64,000 bases of DNA from Iris pallida (taxonomy: Eukaryota > Streptophyta > Magnoliopsida > Asparagales > Iridaceae): NCBI GenBank assembly GCA_029216955.1, contig JANAVB010015600.1, positions 41,103,211 through 41,167,210 of the forward strand, read 5' to 3'. This document shows positions 58,819-64,000 of the stretch, piece by piece. The first letter of the stretch is position 1. Each line of letters starts with the position of its first letter. The position numbers and the translations under genes are program-made. The notes below the pieces were generated by a model. It saw only the letters and a list, made by a program, of their open reading frames with translations. It had not been told where the DNA came from and did not search any database.

Positions 58819-60104
58819 ATGGCTATATCCATGTATCTGCTAGACCGTTCGTGGATGTACAATCGCATTCGAGATGACAGGTGTGGTGTGCTAGATGAAT
58901 ACATCGTCGGAGTAGAACAATTCCTCCAATTCGCGAAGGCGTTTCCTCAATCCATGGACGGCATGGACATTAAGTGCCCGTGTGTAAAATGTCGGAACAT
59001 AAAGTTTCAACCAGAATTGGATGTGACATATCACTTATACACAAAGGGTTTCCTTACGAATTACTACCAATGGACCGCACACGGAGAGCTTGTACCTTTA
59101 GTATTCCAAGCGGAGCCTTATGTGGAGCCTTATGTTGAGCCTTATGTGGAGCCTTATATGAATGTCCACAACCAAACTGGTGTCGACAACGAGTATGTGA
59201 ATATGGTCTTCGACACTGCGAGGCCTAGTTTCGATCCATACAATCGTGACGCAGTTGATGAGGCACCGAATGCCGATGCCGCGAAGTTCATGGAGTTGCT
59301 GGAGAATGCAAGGACTCCTTTGTACCCTGGCTGTAAGGACCATTCACCGTTAGAGGTGATCACTCGGCTCTTGAGCATAAAGTTTGACTTTAACATGTCA
59401 CAAGAATGCTATAATAGGGTGCTCGAGTTGATTACCGATATCTTGTCGGAGGGTGCCAAGTTACCGAAAGACTTCTACCACTCTAAGAGGATGGTGAGAT
59501 CCCTCTGGATGGGATACGACAAGATCGATTGCTGTCAGAACGGATGCATGCTTTACTATAAAGATCACAACGATGCAGAAGTGTACGAATTCTGTGGTGT
59601 TGATCGCTACAAGCCAACTGCTGCAGACAAGTCTAGAAGACCGACTGCTTAAATGCACTACTTGTCGTTGACGCCGCGGTTGCAGAGGTTGTTTATGGTG
59701 AAAGAGACTGTCAAAAATATGAGTTGGCACAAGCGACAACAGACCAAAGGAGTGTTGGATCATCCATCTGATGGAGAAGCGTGGAAGCACTTCGATCGAG
59801 CATATCCTAATTTCGCTTCTGATGCGCGTAATATAAGGTTGGGGCTCTGCTCTGATGGTTTCACCCCATTTGGTCTTTCAGGCTCCCAATATTCATGTTG
59901 GCCGGTAATCCTCACTCCATATAACCTACTGCCTTGGATGTGCATGAAGACACCTTACATGTTCTTAACTATTATCATCCCCGGTCCGAACAACCCGAAA
60001 AGGAACATCGACGTGTACTTACAGCCGTTGATAGATGAGCTAAAGTAGCTATGGAAAACAGGGGCGTACACATATGATGCTTCGAAAAAATAGAATTTTC
60101 AGAT
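58819..60104 (+). pseudogene. TNP2-type CACTA transposase, broken and truncated
   Basis: Start chosen at ATG 58819, just after TTTGCAG, because the protein then opens MAISMYLLDRSWMYNRI as in TNP2-type transposases. Residues ~8-85 are the transposase-associated domain (LDRSWMYNRI, CPCVKCRN, HLYTKGFLTNYYQWTAHGE). A four-fold EPYV repeat follows (59113-59160). From 59653 comes the TNP2 core (LTPRLQRLFM, LGLCSDGFTPFG, LLPWMCMKTPYMFLTIIIPG). In-frame stops at 59650, 60046 and 60091 kill it, and element F removes the rest. Intact enzymes cut CACTA ends. Confidence 0.88.
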
Positions 60105-60112
60105 GTGGAAAG

Positions 60113-63100
60113 TGTCACGACCCGCACCCACTGTGAGGGTACGAGAACGTAACAACGCCCAGCCTACGCCGCAGTGTCGGCGGTAGAACACTGTCCTGGG
60201 TCAATCATCTAACAATATAAAGGTACCTGTACAGTATATACACTCCGAATGGAGGTGACATAGCAATATACAGTCTCAATCACATCTAAGGCAGAATGAT
60301 AAGATGAAAAGATAGATAAATACTGGAATGGAAGAATATACATAACAACCAGAGAGTCTAAGTGTCTAAGATAACATCTCAACAACATCCAGAATACAAG
60401 TCCCAACTATTGAATATGAAAGAATATATACAATCTAGATCTCAAATGACAGAAATAGTAAACCTAGACTAGGGAGCCTCAGTCTCTAAGCTAGTGGATC
60501 AGGTTGGAAATCTGGGTCACACGAGCCATCTACAGCTGTCCCATAGAAGGTGTCTATGCAGGCCTCATCCTCTGTAATATTTTCAACAGGTCCAGTCAGG
60601 ACGGGAGCGAGCACAAAACATCTCACGCAGTTCATATCAAGTTAGGAAATATAAAGCATGCAATAGAGTAAGGTACACGAAATGCTGAAAGAAGAATGTA
60701 TATAAAACCAGCAGAGATTTGATAATGGGAAATATCTATATATGATAAGTAAGAACTGTAAGCAACATGTGATTTAGAGCACAATATGGTTATGTAAACG
60801 GGTTAGGTTATACAATAAAATGGGACTCCTTTGTACGTGGGTGTACAATGGACATATACAATTTCTTATACAATAGGATTGATCACATAACCATTTCTAC
60901 TCTCCCTCCCCAATCAATACACAAGGATCCAATTCAGTTATGATACCTTATACAATGGCTTGTACAATGGCTTGTATAATGGCTCCATGTGATAATGAGA
61001 GTACAATATGCACAATGAGTGTACAATGATAAGGGTATTCAATAAATACAATATATAAGTGAAACGCACATGACAATATGTATTTAGTGAATACAAGGAG
61101 ATAACATCTCAGAAGAAGATCCATATAGTACCAATCCGTGATAATGATCGTGTCAGCATCAAGTACAGTATTCTAGAGCAAGAATGTAAATCCAGACAAG
61201 TATGAAACGGTCAGAGAATGTACTCGTCTGTATCCTGAGTATCTGAAGAATATCTACTGTCCAAGGAGTGGTGTCTGTCTCCTATAGAACAATACAAGTC
61301 ACAATATGTCTAAAATGATAATAAGATACAATTCAATGCATTCTACATGAATCTAGGTCAATCTAGGCCAAAGTCAACTCTTGGTCAACCCTGGTCAACC
61401 AAGAAGTCAAACCTAGGTCAACTATGGTCAAACTAGGTCTAACAAGCCTAAATAGTATGTCCTAGCTAGAACACACCATACACTTGTCTACAGAATATTA
61501 CACATGTGTGTATTTCATACACACAAACCACTCAAGGGTACCTAGGCTATGTAGCTTGGTTATAGGCCATAGGCAATTAGCCAAACACTAGGCCATATCA
61601 CATATAGGCCTAAACACCATATACCATATTAGGCTATAAACACATTATCTATATAGACAAATGCCATATCCACTACATATTACCTAATCACATGCACATT
61701 TCACATTAGGCTATACCTATATCACATTCATATTCATATTACATTACATATAGGCTATTGTACTATCTATTCCACACACACATTATCACCCTACACATTC
61801 ACATTTATATTAATCACCTTATACATACACTATGTTAGACATTAGATATATACATATATACACACACATAGAGATAGAGAGGGGAACTAGGCATATGTGA
61901 GTGTGTGACAGTGAATACATGTGTGTGTGTGTTAGATAGGAATGTGTGTATATGTATTTGAAAGTGTGAGAGTGTGTGTAACAGGATGTGAGGGAAAACC
62001 TGTGTATAGGCTGAAAACAGTGTACCAGGAAGCATTAATGTGTGTGTTGGCATGTAATAGAATGTGTGTAGAGTGTAATAGGAAAACCTGTTCGACAGGT
62101 AACTAAGGGGGTGTCCTGTATTGTCATGTGTATGTGTGTATAGGCTAAGGGAAGGTTTGTACAAAACAATTCAATATGAAGTTGCCACTCATTCTCAGGT
62201 TTACATAACACAGTTGAATCATGACATAAATTAGCCTACCAATCTCAGGAATCCAAGAATCAAAATCTCAGTTTTACATTCTCAGTTATATGCATATGGG
62301 GGTGTGTGACTTAGGTTCCAGGAAATAAATGACAGAAATAGAATAGAGGGTGTAGTGTACAGGGAATAATTAGGATAGGGTGTCCATTACATGTGTGTGT
62401 GAATGTGTAAGTAATGGGGAAAACAATGTGACAGGAATTTTCATGGGGGAAACATTTCAATGTGAATTCAGTACAATGCGTGTGTAACCTGGAATCAGTA
62501 GATAGCAGTGGATAGGTTGCCTAAACTCAAGAAAATCAGTGCCAACAAATGTTCTCAGGAATGAAGGTAACTGACAGTAGGTAATGACAGTGAACTAACA
62601 GTCTACAATAGTTTACACATCAATTCAACCCATTCGAACCCAAGTTCCATGCCACCATGAGAACTCAACATGTAGTTTAAATCTCAGTTTTACATTTTGA
62701 ACCAACATTCCATTTAATCATTCAAAGACATTAACACATTTCGAATTCTCAGATTTTGGAAGAACCATTGACAGTTCAATAAAACCCTTAGTAGTTAGTA
62801 TATCAAAAATCAATTCCAATAGCCTATTGCATCAACAAAATCGAAATTAACATGTTCATCATTCAACACACATGTATGTGAACTAATTTAATCCTCTAAC
62901 ATCATTAAAACAGTAAAGAATATGCAATTTAAAATCAGAGATGTTTTCAGTAAGGGGTATCAGTGGTATCGGGTTACTAGAAAATAACATAAATTCGAAT
63001 CTTATTAACAACAAATTTTACAATCAAAGATTTGGTAATTAGTGTCATACACGTGAGGAGACAGAGGAGTGCATTTGTGTCCAAGATTTGGACACGAATC

Positions 63101-64000
63101 GTGTCCAAACAAGCACATGTACACAGACACTAGTCAGTGCACAACAATCGTCGTGCACGCGTGCACGTGCATACCACATGCGACACACGACACGACACGG
63201 CACGTGCTCGTGTCCAGAGGTGCACCTAGGATAGGTATAGGACTGTGTCACCCTGAATCGAGTCCACGAGTCCCACAGACACGACACGACACGCGTGTCA
63301 ATCGTGCCTGTGCACGCGCACAGTAGCTCGCGTGCGACAGCGCGCGGCCAGTGCAACGTCGATATCTCCGTGCACAGACCACGAGGCCATCCCAAATTTT
63401 GGGAGCTTGGTGGAAGACATTGCCCCAAGATTCCCCCAAAATTTTAGGACACGACATATCCTGTGTCCAGAGAAATTGTGCCCGTGATGCAGGACACGGC
63501 CTACGGGCCCGTGCTGCGTGTCCACGTGCAAAAATAGGACACAAAAGGACACAAAACACGAGTACACCTTCACAAAATTTGGTACACACATCAAGATCTA
63601 CAAATCCATGTAATTAAATTTCAAAAATATAAAAATAATTTCCTAAGTGGCATTTCTACAAACACCTATGCACCTATCATGATACGTGTCCGATACGGAC
63701 ACGAAATGTACACAAATTGTGCCCAAATTTTGGGGACAGCTAGGAAAACCTAAAACCTAAGCTTATATGCAAAGAAATCAGGAAAAACTATGAGTTTAGA
63801 TGATTTACCTATTGATATCAAAACTCAAGAAAAGCTTCAAAGAGGGGATTCCAAATGACAACTCCAAATCTCCAAATGGCATGTAAACTGAGGTGCTCCT
63901 CCAAAATCAGTATATAAACATAAATTAGATCCTATTGCAAAAGACTAGGATTAAAAAGGAGCTAAAATAAATTAATTAGGAATTTCTAAGGTTGGGGATT
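60113..64000 (-). mobile_element. Element F: minus-strand LTR related to B and C (continues past the window)
   Basis: It begins TGTCACGACCCGCACCC, the complement of the B/C LTR 3' end. In reverse it has the same order as B: U5 hairpin (60166-60185), CCTGACTGGACC segment (60590-60605), TTGAC cluster (61350-61440), CACA-rich region, GTGTC/GACAC tract with CGTGTCCGATACGGACACG (63050-63720), and at the window end the stretch matching B around 12320. About 480 bp of LTR should remain outside. Because its 3' end abuts the CACTA element, it is the 3' LTR of a minus-strand element or a solo LTR. Confidence 0.85.

Larger units (their letters stand above)
57691..60112 (+). mobile_element. CACTA (En/Spm) transposon, 5' part
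   Basis: It begins AACTACTAAAATTTGCTC, one base from the CACTA-type end. Subterminal repeats and a TNP2-type transposase follow in the usual order. It is cut at 60113 by element F; the 3' end is not in the window. It sits in the LTR of A. Confidence 0.8.

Overview
This window is nuclear DNA of a flowering plant. Its content is typical of a repeat-rich angiosperm chromosome: chromodomain Ty3/gypsy retrotransposons, hAT, CACTA and Mutator-like DNA elements, a phytocystatin-type gene and a captured piece of a plant HIPP metal-binding gene. I cannot name the species. I saw no rRNA, tRNA or CRISPR feature. The only gene that looks intact and host-derived is a small secreted cystatin-like protein on the minus strand at 5554-5919, with its own TATA box and poly(A) signal. 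Nearly everything else is transposon.

Layout. 1-4566 is the 3' part of a dead hAT transposon, split by a minus-strand LTR (571-2950) with an AGAAG target duplication. 4566-10000 is a mosaic of short DNA elements around the cystatin gene: two copies of a GC-rich MITE, one holding a long foldback hairpin; a complete Pack-MULE (8105-9442, 9-bp target duplication, ~300-bp inverted ends) carrying an exon-intron-exon piece of a HIPP gene; and a second MULE/MITE-like end cut off at 10000.

10000-57690 is a five-level nest of LTR retrotransposons, all on the plus strand. Element A (10000-11834, resumed 57267-57690) is split by B (11835-57261, TSD CATCT). The 3' LTR of B is split by C (24119-57120, TSD CCCCC), the 5' LTR of C by D (26277-46919, TSD TCTCT), and the 5' LTR of D by E (27446-37178, TSD AGTAA). 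All four complete insertions give exact 5-bp duplications. Summed piece lengths agree exactly between the two LTRs of D (2953/2953) and of E (3111/3111). D has an almost intact chromovirus gag-pol with two nonsense codons. B has the same gene order with many nonsense codons, a 2-nt frameshift and a frame-restoring 98-bp GT-AG intron before the chromodomain. C has no coding region at all. E is the innermost and youngest but has a wrecked pol, so it was probably mobilised by proteins of a relative.

57691-60112 is the 5' end of a CACTA (En/Spm) transposon inserted in A, with subterminal TTAGCGAC repeats and a broken TNP2-type transposase. It is cut at 60113 by a minus-strand LTR (element F, 60113-64000 and beyond) related to B and C.

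Structures of interest include hairpins whose paired bases co-vary between copies (before the polypurine tracts, and in a four-fold array in the D LTRs), a 20-nt leader block at a fixed distance from the LTR in B, C, D and E, a non-coding block shared only by the defective elements C and E, dense W-box clusters, a CACG/GTGTC-rich tract in several LTRs, and an inverted duplication inside a TA-rich tract of one LTR.
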